From Torymus aiolomorphi (Eukaryota > Arthropoda > Insecta > Hymenoptera > Torymidae), in contig CM070873.1 in assembly GCA_036365515.1 (NCBI GenBank), positions 47,798,011 through 47,862,010 of the forward strand: a stretch of DNA of 64,000 nucleotides, given 5' to 3'. The stretch's first letter is position 1. Each line of letters opens with the position of its first letter. The position numbers were made by a program, and so were the translations under genes. Below the pieces are notes generated by a model. The model saw only the letters and a list, made by a program, of their open reading frames with translations, ran no database searches and had not been told where the DNA came from. Positions 1 through 11,765 of this stretch are shown here, piece by piece.

Positions 1-404
1 CTCCCCTAACGTTATTTAAGTCGTCGGCGTAAGTATACTTAGTTACAGTTACGACTTACAGTTGACATCAGGATGGCGAAAACTTTTGAGAAACGACGGG
101 CACGTGCGCAGCTTTAAATCGCCAATCCGCGTGGGGCTAGTGCGCCGGCGCACTGAAATCCGAAATTGCTTTTTACTCATCATCGTTAATTTTGCGTTTA
201 AGAGAAGTTCTGATTCAAATTTGAATCGAGCGCGGCGTTGCAACAAATATCGCGCTTTCTCCGCGCGCGGTGTGTGTGAAATCTTCACCCCATAACAATG
301 TAAACAAACCCCGTCACTCGACGTGAAGGCAAATTTGCGAGAACGAGAGTGAAACACTTCAAGAATTCGCGAATATACGTTGTGCCAAAATATGTTCGCT
401 TTTT
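1..404. other. Intergenic, no gene recognised
   Basis: This stretch has moderate GC content and a few CpG-rich words (around 100-150 and 225-280). Reading frames of up to about 100 codons are open on both strands, but none resembles a known protein or has convincing splice signals. It could be the edge of a promoter or exon of a gene outside the window. Confidence 0.3.
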
Positions 405-2286
405 AGGGTGCGCTCCCATGCGTTACGGAAAAACTTACGGAATGGTAAAATCGTAATGGCGGTGATGCGAAATTTAAAATGTGTTAACTACATGATTAAA
501 TAATACGTAGTAAATGTGGGTCTGATTAGTTATATTATCTTATTAATAAATAAAAACAATAATAGTCTTAATAACAATAAAGTAATTAATTCCATAAAAG
601 TTACTCGCAATTAATTAATAACATTACATATTTACAATTTTTTAATATTCACTTTGTGCACAATCTAATTGATATTTATCTTCTTTTTCTTATTAAAAAC
701 ATTGTTCATCAACAATAAACAATGTTGTTTAACAGTATGTACATGGTAATAATTCATAATGAGCGGGCCCATTCCGTACGAAAATTTCAACACCCTATTC
801 CCATGGGCTGTGACTCCAATAGAGTACAGAGTGCTGTTTCGCGTGCTTTACGAGTGCTGTTTCGCGTGCCATGTCGTGGCAGCACGCGTGTGGAACGTTT
901 AGTATTTATATCTTATAGTGTAGAAAGGTCTCGCCAGTTATCCTCTGCGCATGTGCGCACCGCCAGTTGATCTCAGAGAAATGTAGCTATGTTAACTTCT
1001 GACAAAAATATTTATACTAAAACTTCGAAGAAAAGGAAGAGGGAACAGCCATCGAATATCGAATTGAAAGCCTTATCAAAAATGCAGATTGAAAATGTTA
1101 ACATGAAAACATCCATTGTAGCCAAAATCAACATCATTATAATGAATTTTAATATGTTACCTAAACAAAAAAAAGGCCTAGCTTTTCTAAAAATAATGAA
1201 AATTTTTAAAAATTACATTAAAAAATAATGATTCTAATTTTTCATCTTGTATTAGTAATTTTTTTAAGTTTAATAAGAATGTTTTTAGATTCCTTTTTCA
1301 AATTTTATGAATTTTAAGTACTACAACGAGTGAATATAATTAAATTCAATCGTAAAAAAAAAATGCTTTTTATTATTATTTATTAAATTTTATGAAATAC
1401 TATCATTGCTGCCTTTTGCTTGTAATTTTGTATCTTGTATAAGTGAATTTTATAATTCTGTATCGTATAATATTTTTCCGTAGGTATTAATGCCTAATAT
1501 TTTACTAATGTTTTACTAATATTTTACTAATATTCACTAATGTATAACTTTTTATATTTGCTATTGAAATAAATTTTAAAAATTTCAAATGTATTATCAA
1601 TTTATTTCTATGCCTTTTTTTAATAATAATAAATATAAATTTTTTTAGTATTTCTTTATTTTTGCAAAAGTAAACATAAATATATATTGAAATGTAATGA
1701 TATTATACATAATAAAAGTATTAAATATACATTGTAATTTTGTAAATAACTTATTATTAATAAATAAGTTCGCTTTTTCTTTCAAATCAGCTGGCGGTGC
1801 GCACATGCGCAGAGGATAACTGGCGAGACCTTTCTACACTATAAGATATAAATACTAAACGTTCCACATAACACACGTGCTGCCACGACATGGCACGCGA
1901 AACAGCACTCGTACAGCACGCGAAACAGCACTCTGTACTCTATTGGAGTCACAGCCATGGAGTACTTTTTTTTAGCGGAATGGTTTTCTAACCTCACTTT
2001 CGGTTAAAACTTATCAAAATTTGTTGATATAATGCTGAAATTGCATTAGAATAAATTAAAAAATGACAATTTAATAAATACTGAACAAAATAAAATTATG
2101 TTTCCTTAAAATTATTATCAAATTAATTTCTTGAAACACTACAATCCTCATTCCGGCGTTTTTTCTCACTCTCATGGGAATAGGGCTTTGTAAAAACGGA
2201 AATCCGCGCGCCATTATTCGAATTGCAAGTTCATTCCGATTTTGTCGTTCCGTTTAATTTTACGGAACGCATGGGATCGCAACCTT
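405..2286. mobile_element. Outer inverted-repeat transposon remnant (nested)
   Basis: The left end near 405-430 (GGTGCGCTCCCATGCGTTAC) recurs inverted near 2261-2286, where it reads TACGGAACGCATGGGATCGC on the plus strand. A second inverted pair lies inside: CCCTATTCCCATG near 793-806 matches ATGGGAATAGGG near 2173-2186. No transposase frame is visible, so this is a non-autonomous DNA element, itself interrupted by the element at 801-1960. Ends are approximate and no target-site duplication was established. Confidence 0.55.
801..1960. mobile_element. Non-autonomous DNA transposon with about 165-bp terminal inverted repeats
   Basis: Positions 801-970 and 1790-1960 are near-identical inverted copies: CCATGGGCTGTGACTCCAAT at the left, and its complement with one base missing at the right. 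Each arm holds an internal direct duplication of GAGTGCTGTTTCGCGTGC and the GC-rich word GCGCATGTGCGCACCGCCAG at its inner edge. The roughly 820-bp core is AT-rich. A 79-codon lysine-rich frame (989-1228) is probably chance. The superfamily is not recognised. Confidence 0.75.
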
Positions 2287-3110
2287 ATTCGTATTGATAA
2301 AATAAATAATTAAAAAGAAACAGATATTTAAAATTGGAACGTTTATAATAGTTATTTGTGAAGAACGTTTTAGTATAAACTATAGATTTATTTTGTAACT
2401 TCCTCTTTTGCAAGCATAAATTATTTTCAAATTAAATTGTTTTGTAAATCAATACTTACCTTCAAATAATTTTAAAAAGTAATATTGGAAAAATAATCAA
2501 ACGACAGCCGCCGAACGAATCTCTAGACAATAACCGTTGGCGTTCTACCAAAAACTGACAAATTAATTTGGCAAAAAATTGGCTGGTCAAAGCGGATTCG
2601 TAAATTCCAAAAATGTTATTAAAAAAAATTTTATTTCGTAGATATATCGTATAAAAACTTTTATTCAATAATTCAACACGTGTACCGCAGGACGGTATTA
2701 CGCTATAGCTAAGCGTCTGTGTTTTCAACATTGCTGTTAGTTTTAAATTAATACAGGTCGCAGGTCGCTTGAAATATTGAATAAAAATAAAAATTTCTCC
2801 ATATTCTACGGAACATAGAACATAGATACGTTACTTACAACCATAACTAACTACGATAGTAAATCTATCGTGATTGATTTGTTAATCGATATAAAAAAGT
2901 TGTTATAAACTTACTCTTTCAAGGTAAATTTACTTAATATGAACTTCAGAAAAGTCTATACGTATAAGAATTGAAGAGTTATACTTTATTCAGAGTTTAA
3001 ATTCTTATATCGATATAAAATTCAATGTATTACTTTTTTCTGCTTATACCATCCAAATTAAAACTCTTTCATAATAAGCATATACATATAAAAGCATCGT
3101 ACATCATACA
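2287..3110. other. AT-rich intergenic DNA
   Basis: No gene is supported. A good splice-donor-like sequence (CACCGGTAAGT) ends the stretch at about 3110-3120 and could close a non-coding first exon of the plus-strand gene that follows. No promoter motif is convincing. Confidence 0.3.
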
Positions 3111-3206
3111 CCGGTAAGTCTAACGTAAAGTGACGATGTTCGCCGGCGAGGCGATAATGTGCAGGTGCCGCGGACCTGGCCGAGCTGCTGCAGAGTCCTT
3201 GTCGTA

Positions 3207-5829
3207 GCGCTGCGATATTAACGAGGTCGACGAGTCGCCGGCACTGCTGTCACTATTGCTGCGTGAGGTACGGCGATGGTGAAGTGCTATTACAACACGA
3301 CGGCCGGACAGAAGACGGACTACCGGACACACGGTTGAGGCCGTATTCGGGTAATATCCGAATTCTTTCAATGTTTTTTTTTTACACAAAATATCAATAC
3401 ATCAAACGTTGGATTATTGATATAACCGATAACTTAAAGTTACAAGTGTATTGAAAAATTCTAACATACCATTTTAATAAATCATAATATGCTTTCATAT
3501 TTTAAATTATATCATATGTTTGATATACGTTTAATCCATCAATAAGATACGTTATTGCGTTCTTTAAAATAATACAAGATATACTTATCTTCGGAGTGCT
3601 CGCGCACTCCTTGATGATATCATCGAAAAATCAAATGAATAATTCCATTTCGCATATATGTACAAAAGAATCATATACACAGATGTATGAAATAAAAAAA
3701 AAAAAATTAAAACTCCAAATAAATGTTATATTATTGTAAAAATCTATACTATTTTGATTGAATCACAATACAGTACATGGCTGGTGCTGCAGTGAGAACA
3801 ACCAACAAGAGGAGGATTCACGAGGTTCCTTGCGAGAAAGTAACGTCCAATCTCGTAATAACTCCTTCGACAACACCTACAGTAGAGACTCGGAAGGAAA
3901 AGAATCATCGGTGGACAGCGGGACTAGGGTCGACGACTGCAGCTGCACCACCGAGGAGATCGAAGCGGAGGATGGCGAGGACAGTAGGCTGTCGACGAAG
4001 TTGTTCAGGCGGCTCTCGGACGAGCTGGCCTATGTATCGCTGGAGTATACTCTGTCCGAGAACGAGAGACAGGTAAAAAAAGTAATATTGCTCAAAGGGG
4101 TAAATTAAACCCTTTTGAACCAAAATAATACATAACGGCAAATAAACAAATAATAATCATCTTTATAGGAATTTCGTGAGGAAATTTTCATTGGAAACAA
4201 TATGTAAAATATATTATGATATGTTGAAAAATTCATTTTTCCCATTTTGAAAACTTAATAATGATAATTTAAAATTTAATGATAATTTTAAATTTTCGAT
4301 TTCACCGTTAACATTCGTGCAACCCTTCACCTACAATTACCCGCCTATAGCATTGTCGCTACTCATTATTGTACAATGGCACGATCCTTTATAAAAAGAA
4401 TCATTTCGTTCTTCCTCTCCTCTTGCAGACAGACCGATCGTCGGAGGTGAACGAGGTATCGTCGATCCTCGCGGAGCTCGAGAACAACCCTAGCCGAGCA
4501 GAAGCGTTGCTCCTGGGTGAGGACAGGCTGCGGCGCTCGAATCATGACTGCCTTGCCAGGCTGGCCCTGGCCATTGAGCCCGACGGTCGACAGCCGACGC
4601 AAGACCGGCACCACCGGGTCCTCGACTCGGAGACCGAGCTTGAACAGCTGCGCGACCGCGTCGGGAGGCTGCAAGACTCCAGCAAGGACCTGCACGAGGA
4701 AATCACTCAGCTACGCCGGGACTTCATGGTGTGTATTACTTATACTTTGATAACTCGTACGGGCGCTGATCTCTGCCAATGATAAATTTAAAGATTTACG
4801 TACTATGAATTCATAAGAAATTTTCGACAGTTAGATAATTTACAATTCTTCTTTTTCCTTGAAAAATTCCCCTTTTTCTAAATGCTTAGTTTTTTAAACC
4901 ATACGTTGAATTGTAAATTGATATCAATATTACACGCGATCGTTAGTAAACTATTGTTGTGAGTATGTTCTATATTATTTACATTCATTTGGATTATTTA
5001 GAAATAACTGGAGGAATTAATTTTAGTATTAAGAGTACTTTGAAATGTTTAACTGGATCACTTACTATTATGAATTGTAATACTTAATGGTTTCGATCAT
5101 TATAAAATTATAATGAGGTATTGAATTAAGTTAATAGCAATTGAAATTAAATTATTTTATAAAAATCAAATATTTAATGTCTCATGAATGTTACCGTTGA
5201 TAATCACTTTAAAAATTCTTTTATAAAACAATAGCCTAAAGTGAAATTAACAATTCTCAATTCCATTATTCAAGTTTTAAAAAATTTCTTCATATTGCTT
5301 GCAACAATTACAATAGCTTGTAAGTTTAATACTTATGGATGAACAAGTAGCATAAAAAAGTTCAATACACATCTATAAATTTTGTTATATGAATTATTTA
5401 TTACGACTATTTAATACAAAATTAAATAAATGATTACGGGTGTAAAACATGATCCATGAAGCGGCTAATATAATAAAATATAGCATTTTCTAATTAAAAA
5501 TTAGTAACATAGTTACAATAAAACTTAACAATACAGCACTTAAAAAAATAGAAGTCTTCTGAAGACTGATTAGAAACTACAAAATCTAGAATTCCGTATA
5601 AATAATAAAGGTGAAATTGTTTTTTTTACCTCCACAGAAAGACGAATGGAAAGTGAACCATTTGTCAGAAGACGTTAACAAACTTCGCAACGAAGTGTAT
5701 GAACTGAGATACTTGGATGACCTCCTGAAGCTCCTGAAGGGTGAGCTCGAGAGGGTTTCTAATCGAAATTGGCCCTTTGCAATCGGCCACGAAAAGCACG
5801 AAACCGAAGAGTTAAATCTCGTTGTTTAA
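3207..5829 (+). CDS. Unrecognised acidic coiled-coil protein, multi-exon
   Basis: Three coding exons are clear: 3774-4072, 4429-4728 (after a polypyrimidine tract ending TCTTGCAG) and 5638-5829, which ends at a TAA. All have GT/AG borders and the frame continues across both junctions. The first is Ser/Asp/Glu-rich with a run of acidic residues. The second and third are rich in heptad-like Leu/Glu/Arg (for example TELEQLRDRVGRLQD and LSEDVNKLRNEVYELRYLDD), so a C-terminal coiled coil is likely. I do not recognise the family. The start is unresolved: GC-rich, coding-like sequence at 3130-3350 offers two upstream exons that both join 3774 in frame, one ending at 3350 (TTCGG|GTAATA) and one at 3207-3262 (CTGC|GTGAGG). 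Neither contains an in-frame ATG, so an upstream exon is missing. It converges with Trl. Confidence 0.6.
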
Positions 5830-6417
5830 AAGTCTCATGCTTGAGACATCCGTCGCATTTCATTCTGTTGGGAGAACGTACGGCATTGCAACAATGCAAT
5901 CACACTGCTCATAGAGTTATATTATTATTATTATTATTCTTTTATACGTATTCTACGTCGATTTGAGAATGTACATCTTAATTATCACATAAATTATTAT
6001 CGTAATTTAAAAATTGTTTACATGACGCGCATCTTTTCAATAAAAATCTCTGCCTTTTTTCTACTCCAAGGCTTTCTCAATTAAATGCAAGCATAATCCG
6101 AGCGCGAGCATCCACTCGAAGCGGCACGAGTCTCGCCGGCTATTTCTCTCAAAAATGTTCCAGTTATACAATATTTATATCTTCGATGTACAAATATAAA
6201 ATTCTCCCGTGTGCCTAGAAATAATACATGCCTTAGCTTTGCGTATGTACAACCCATGGACATGTCCAAAATGAACGCTTGGTTAAAGCCGCTTCGAGTG
6301 GACACTCAGTCCCCGCTACCGCGTCGGCCCCCTCCCTTACAATCTGCGGAAGGACTTGGAGCCCTCAACGAAGTAGTCACACATCAAGGCGCGACCGCTC
6401 CGCTACTATCGCCGGTC
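5830..6417. other. Convergent 3' UTR region
   Basis: The 3' ends of the plus-strand coiled-coil gene (stop at 5827-5829) and minus-strand Trl (stop at 6418-6420) face each other across about 590 bp. The stretch holds a TTA-rich run (5920-5938) and a plus-strand AATAAA. No minus-strand AATAAA is obvious, so the long Trl 3' UTR may run into the neighbour's. Confidence 0.45.
6039..6044 (+). terminator. Polyadenylation signal AATAAA for the coiled-coil gene
   Basis: AATAAA (CTTTTCAATAAAAATC context) lies 210 bp after the stop codon on the plus strand, and a T-rich run follows at 6053-6060. Placement fits a short 3' UTR. Confidence 0.5.
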
Positions 6418-9400
6418 TCACGTGACGTCAGTGCGCTGCAGGTGTCGGCTGGCGTGCTGCTGACGCGCGACTGCAGGGTCCGGGTAGCCCATGTTCGCAG
6501 CGCGCAGGAATTCCGAGTGGCGGAACATATCGTGGGGCGTGGAGAGGGCTGGCAGCGTAGGCAGCGCCGGTAGCAGACAGCTGAGCATGCTCGCCCCCTC
6601 CGACGAGTAGATGCCGTTGCTGTGGGGCGCCATCGAGGAGGGTGGACAGGAGGCCGAGGGCAGCTGGTGGGCGGGGGTGTTGTTGTGACCGTGGTGGTGG
6701 GCAGGGTGGTGGTGGTGGTGGTGGTGGTGGTGGTCGCTCGAGCCTCCCAGCAAGTACGAACCTGCCGAACAGAATTAATTTCGTTGGTTTATGTCAGTGC
6801 CCTCTCGAGAGCGTTGTACAAAATCGTGAAAAAAAAGCTTGGAGGTGAGTAGAAGTGTTTACTGGAGGTTGCATAATAAGGTAGCTTGTGTGATTACCTG
6901 GTACGTTAGCGGAAGATGCGCTAGAGCTGACGGAGGTGCTCAAGTTTAGGGAAGGAGGCATTGTCGTCGAGTAATCGGTAGCGCTGGACTTTGCATGATG
7001 CGCGCTATCCCTTAACGTTAACGAGGCTCTAGAGTAAGAGGGCGACCTAGGGGTAAAACCCTTCTCCCCCTTGTCTTTTTTCATACGCAATCCAGATTTA
7101 CCGGAGCCAATTCCGAAATGCAATAGTTCCAAATGCCGTCGCAAATTTCGGGATTGGCGAATAATCGCGCCGCACAGCGGACAAGTAGCCGGCTGATCTG
7201 ATAAAGTTCTTGACTTATCCTTCCAATCGCCTAGAATCAAAATATACGTAATCTACCTAGGGAAGACCATTGTATTTTCCATAATGTGTAATTACGTTAT
7301 TTGCTAATTTTTAGAAGAGAAAGACTAGCGTTCGCAAGTTCGAGTTGATATGGTGATAAAAAAACAAACAATTTTATTAAGAGATTTAAAAATTATATTA
7401 AATGTTTATGCTTTTATTTACAAGGCAAAGTAAATATAGATACAATTTACAATTTGCATTTATAATAATTAAATAAAAGTTTTAATCAATCATATAACTC
7501 TATGAATCGCAAAACATTATAAAGAAGTAACTATTTTTATAAAGCTTTTAAATATGATAAGTAACAAATAATGAAATAGTAGAAAAGTCTTTACAGAACC
7601 AGTGATATAAATAATAATGAAGATTTATAAAGAATGATATATGATCTTTTTAAATTCCATAGCTATTCAATCCCTCAACTCCTGATACTTTTCTTACAAT
7701 CTAGTCGTTACGTCTAACAAGTTCCCTTATGAGCTAAGTTGGAAGATTTATATATACTCAACCAAAAAACGATTAGCTTAACATTCGTTTCATTCCTCTA
7801 AAAAATCAATCAAAATGTTCGAAGTTACAATCTAGACTTAGGTGAGTATTTAAAATTGTCCTCAATACGATTATACAATCCAACCACTGAATTCTTCACT
7901 TTGAAAGTTACTTGGGACTTTGCCTTTTCGAAGTACCAGTCTCGATTTTTGCCACAAATACATAGTATTTACGATTGGGCAAATAGTATCAAATATAAAT
8001 ATTGTGTATATAGTGTGGCATAAGTACTTAGCTACAAAGTGAAACAAGATTTATCAGTCTATGCATGAATCGCACAAAAATCTGTTTCCCTAATATAAAG
8101 TCGAAGTCACAAAATGTTTTACTGGATAATCTTCGACTTTATCTTAAGCTTGGTTTTCTCCTTTTTTCATCTGGCCACCGTTGGTGATGGAATGTTGCTA
8201 TGTGGTGAAACAACGTTAGAACCCTGCGGAGATGGGGAGGGCAATGGGCTGGGGTTGCACACGATTTGTTCACAACTACTCCCTCCACTATCTGTTCCAC
8301 ACACACCTGATTGACCAGGGTAACCCTGTATATTGACTTCGGGCTTCACTTCAATGGACATTGAGTCTGACATGGACATCTGGTGATTTGGATTAGCCGT
8401 GAAGCGATATTTGCACGAGGACAGCAGGTGCCGGCGCAAGTTTCTCGCCTGGCGTAACGTCGAGCCGCACAGAGGACAAACGCCTGGACAGTCAGAGGCC
8501 CCGCGAATTTTGGTCGACTGCGTGGACGTCGTCGACGTCGAGTTGCTCGGGGCGGAGGTCTGCGCCGAGCTACTACTGGCCGCCGCCGCCGAGGCCGCCG
8601 CTAGGGCTGCCGAACTGTACGCTGCATTCTGAATGGCCCCGGGAAACTGCGGTATGTGGAGCGGCGAGTACGGCTGCATCGGCATCAAATTGTGTAGATG
8701 CGGCTCAGCTTCCGGATCTGCGATCAACGCTGTCGGATTATGCTCAATGACCGGGTGTACCAGTTGATGTTGCGGCAGCGGCGACGTTATGTGGTGATTA
8801 GCGTGTTCCGACCGTTCTTTCGCTGTTAACAGACACAAACACAATATTACCATGCTGAGGGCTGAACTGACCTTTTCGTCAAAAGATTAGCCACGCCAAT
8901 TTTCGTAACTCTACTCATAGTCCAATTAATATGCAGTTCAACCCATTCGATGGTTGTGCTTGTGTCCGTACTTGTTATGTGTAAATGCAAATTCCTACTG
9001 TATGTTATATCTTATACTTTTTACTGCCACTTGTACACAGAATGTGAAAAAATTGCGGACACAAAACACAAGTTTCAATGGATAATCCTATTTGAGAAAA
9101 AGTGTGTACCCAAAAATATCTTACCTTCATCATCTATGTGACTACTGTCGTCTCCATCTTTGTCACCGTAATGTACAGATCTATTTTCTTCAGAGTGCTC
9201 ATCTAGTGACCGTGACTCAAGGCTGGAATAGCTGGATCTTGGCCATTTTCCACCTCCTCCAGATAGCTTCCTCTTCTTCTTCCTGCGGCGCTGAGGAAGA
9301 TAGGAGTTCATTGTATCTCTAGATACGGTACTTTCGTTACACCCTGGAATTGCAGAGAGTGGGACCTGTTCTCCTTTCTAAAAATTAAACAATATTTTAT

Positions 9401-10115
9401 TACAAAGAGATCAAAGTAGAAAGAGGTAAGAATTTAAGTTTTTAAAATTACCTCTGTCAAGATTGTTGGCGGTGTTAATCCGTGTATGTTCAGGCAATGT
9501 GCTGCCTGCAGCAATGAAGGCAACTGTGAGGGCTCCACTCTTACTTCGCCACGATATATAAATTCCAAAATAGCTTCCAAATCATCCGCTCCAATACCAG
9601 CTACCATAACAACCGGATGCTGACATGGTGTAGTCTGAAACAGAAAGAAGAGCAAAATTCATAGATTTTCACTTGATTTAAGATGGTGAAACTATTCAAT
9701 GAGATCAAATAATGCAATTGCTACAAAAGAAACAACTGCTCAAGCACAACTAAACTATCATCGATAAATGAAAACAAACTCTGGGATAAAAGGGAACTAC
9801 TGATTACTCCAATGCTATGGAAGTACTCTGTACAAAACATACTAAGTATTGAATGGAGCAGAGGAGCTATTCTGCCTTAATTAAATAAGAACATAGAGAC
9901 TGTGACATAAGGAAGCAATCCTATACCTTTAAAATCTCTAGAAGAAAGGGACTTGCTGCCGAGAGAACTATCTTATGAGCTGAGAAACTACGACCATCAG
10001 CTGCTAGTGTAACATCGACCAGGTCACCATGTCCTCGAAGAAGTTGCACTGCAGAAGCTAGTGATGAACCGAATTCACCCCAGGACAGACTGTACTGCTG
10101 ACTAGTGCTTCCCAT
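6418..10115 (-). CDS. Trl: GAGA factor (Trithorax-like), isoform with the canonical C2H2 finger
   Basis: Coding exons, in minus-strand order, are 10115-9927, 9634-9452, 9377-9125, 7230-6898 and 6761-6418. They give 1302 nt, 433 residues, with phases that match at every junction. The ATG follows directly on the acceptor TTTTTTGCAG, so the 5' UTR lies in upstream exons. Residues 1 to about 124 are a BTB/POZ domain (SLSWGEFGSSLASAVQLL, DVTLAADGRSFSAHKIVLSA) of the GAGA-factor type, which oligomerises. A basic patch (RRRKKKRKL, about 154-162) is a likely nuclear signal. A single finger near 225-248 (CPLCGAIIRQSRNLRRHLEL, then LH) keeps the R-N-x-x-R helix contacts known for GAGAG recognition. The tail has nine consecutive His and is Pro/Ser-rich, unlike the Gln-rich tail of Drosophila GAF. 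Known role: nuclear pioneer factor that opens promoter chromatin at GA repeats. It is shorter than the fly isoforms (519/581 residues). Confidence 0.93.
7231..8166 (-). other. Trl: 3' UTR of the divergent-finger Trl isoform, and intron
   Basis: AT-rich DNA lies between the stop codon of the divergent-finger exon and the acceptor of the canonical-finger exon. TTTATT near 7413 (AATAAA on the minus strand) could end the shorter transcript. No other gene is seen. Confidence 0.4.
8167..10115 (-). CDS. Trl: GAGA factor (Trithorax-like), alternative 3' exon with a divergent C2HC finger
   Basis: The first three coding exons (BTB and basic patch) are shared; the transcript then enters exon 8822-8167 instead of 7230. 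The exon-4 donor leaves one base (GAA G), and both acceptors supply two bases in frame (CG here, GC at 7230), so they are mutually exclusive 3' ends. Total 1281 nt, 426 residues. The exon begins with a His/Pro-rich stretch and an Ala/Ser/Thr-rich linker, then a finger near 324-345 (CPLCGSTLRQARNLRRHLLS, then SC). It keeps the R-N-x-x-R recognition residues but has Cys where the second zinc-binding His should be. A further Cys lies four residues before the finger. The tail is Ser/Pro-rich with an acidic IEVKPEVN motif that looks like a SUMO site. Inference: same or related DNA target, different partners. Confidence 0.85.
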
Positions 10116-10485
10116 CTGCAAAAAACAAGAGAGCACACATAAGAAACAGTCGAATCACGGACGTGAGAAGGAAACCCGATGCCGACCCGATGCCTATCTC
10201 TTCTCTCTCGGCACGCGCCCCAAAGCGGAGCAACGACAGCAACACCCGAAACGGCTCGTCTCTTCCATGGCGTCTCTCTCTTACTCTGCTGAGAGCGTCG
10301 TACACGAAATGGAGAGGGAGAGAATGCGCGAGAGGCATATACACACACTTGCACACACAGACAGTAGATACACACACAGATGAGCAGAACACACGAAAAA
10401 CAGAACAGGTTCAGCGTACCCACTGTACACGGCGGCCAGAGTCCGACGCCTATTCGTGTACGTGCGTCTTTCTCCCAGCGCAGGG

Positions 10486-10518
<33 letters not shown>

Positions 10519-10520
10519 GC
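10486..10520. repeat. (CAGC)n tetranucleotide repeat
   Basis: About eight copies of CAGC/AGCC run from 10488 to 10519, followed by degenerate AGGC copies. It lies within the Trl 5' region. Confidence 0.85.
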
Positions 10521-10578
10521 AAGCAGGCAACGGCAGCAGCAGCTTCCTAAGGGCATTAACCTTAACGAGTCTGAATGA

Positions 10579-10711
<133 letters not shown>

Positions 10712-10780
10712 CCGGCAGCAGCAGTACCGGGGGAAGGGGGACGTAGCAACACACGGGCGCCTGCACACACGACGATGACG

Positions 10781-10786
10781 ACTTAC
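10781..10786 (-). other. Trl: Candidate splice donor of a Trl 5' UTR exon
   Basis: The minus strand reads CTCTTG|GTAAGT, a near-consensus donor whose exon would lie at higher coordinates. It could join the acceptor directly before the ATG at 10115. Confidence 0.4.
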
Positions 10787-11759
10787 CAAGAGCGAGAGAG
10801 CGAACGAGCATTCGAGCGATATTTCTCTCGCTCTCTGTCCCTCTCCCTCTCGCTCTCTCCCGCCGCGCTCTCGTCCTCGAAAAGCAAAGTGCAGCAGCAG
10901 ATGTGCCGTTAGCGGTCAGTCGGAGACATACTTACACGAGCCTTGTTGGGTATACCTGTGTATGTAAGTGTATGTCTGGTGTGTGCGTGTTTATTATACG
11001 TGTGTATCGAGAAGCCCAGCGGCGGCGGCGTCCGCCCACTCTCCCTCTCTCTCTCGTTTTCTCTCTCTCTCTCTCTTTTTCTCTCTCTCTCGCTCGCTAT
11101 AGCGCGTACTAATTAATACCCCCACCCCGACCGACGCGACGCCGCGCGCGCACTCCGCGAAAATCGTTCGCCAAGCGTTTGCTATATGTATATACATATA
11201 TACATTCTTGCACACGTATATCTACATATATATATATATATATATACGTCCACGTATATGCAATGTATGGATATAGATATACATATGGATACATTGTATG
11301 AGGGGAGAGGAGCTGCATTGTGCGCGCGCGCCGGCAGCGCTCTTATTCTTTTTCCCTCCGTCGTGTATCGGCGTATATGCGTATAAGTATGCGTGTACGT
11401 ATATAGATGTGTATTGGTGTATATAAGGTGAATGTGTGCATGAACGTCTAACCTAACAAAAAAGGCTCGTGTCGTCTCTCTTCCTTCTCCAGCGCGGTGG
11501 CGGCGGCATCGGTGGCGGTGCCACCTTCTCCTCCTCCTCCTAGCCCTCCAGAGTACCACATATACGGCAACGCACACACTCTGACGCGCAGGCCGCGGCG
11601 GCTATGCGGTGGTGGTGGCGGCGAGCTCCAGTCACTCGCGCGAAAAAATAGCGAGATGATGCGCGCGGGGCAGAAGACTGGCCCGCGCCCGTCCGGCTAT
11701 ATACTACTACTACTACTACTCTACTACGTCCAATCCGTATGAGCGTAAGATGCGACAGC

Positions 11760-11765
11760 ACTCAC
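11760..11765 (-). other. Trl: Candidate splice donor of an alternative Trl 5' UTR exon
   Basis: The minus strand reads GCCGAGAG|GTGAGT, a strong donor that would close a first exon in the CpG-rich DNA above 11766. Confidence 0.4.

Noticed and set aside
6622..6852. Gly/Val-rich plus-strand frames
   Set aside because: Shadow of the His-rich Trl exon on the opposite strand.
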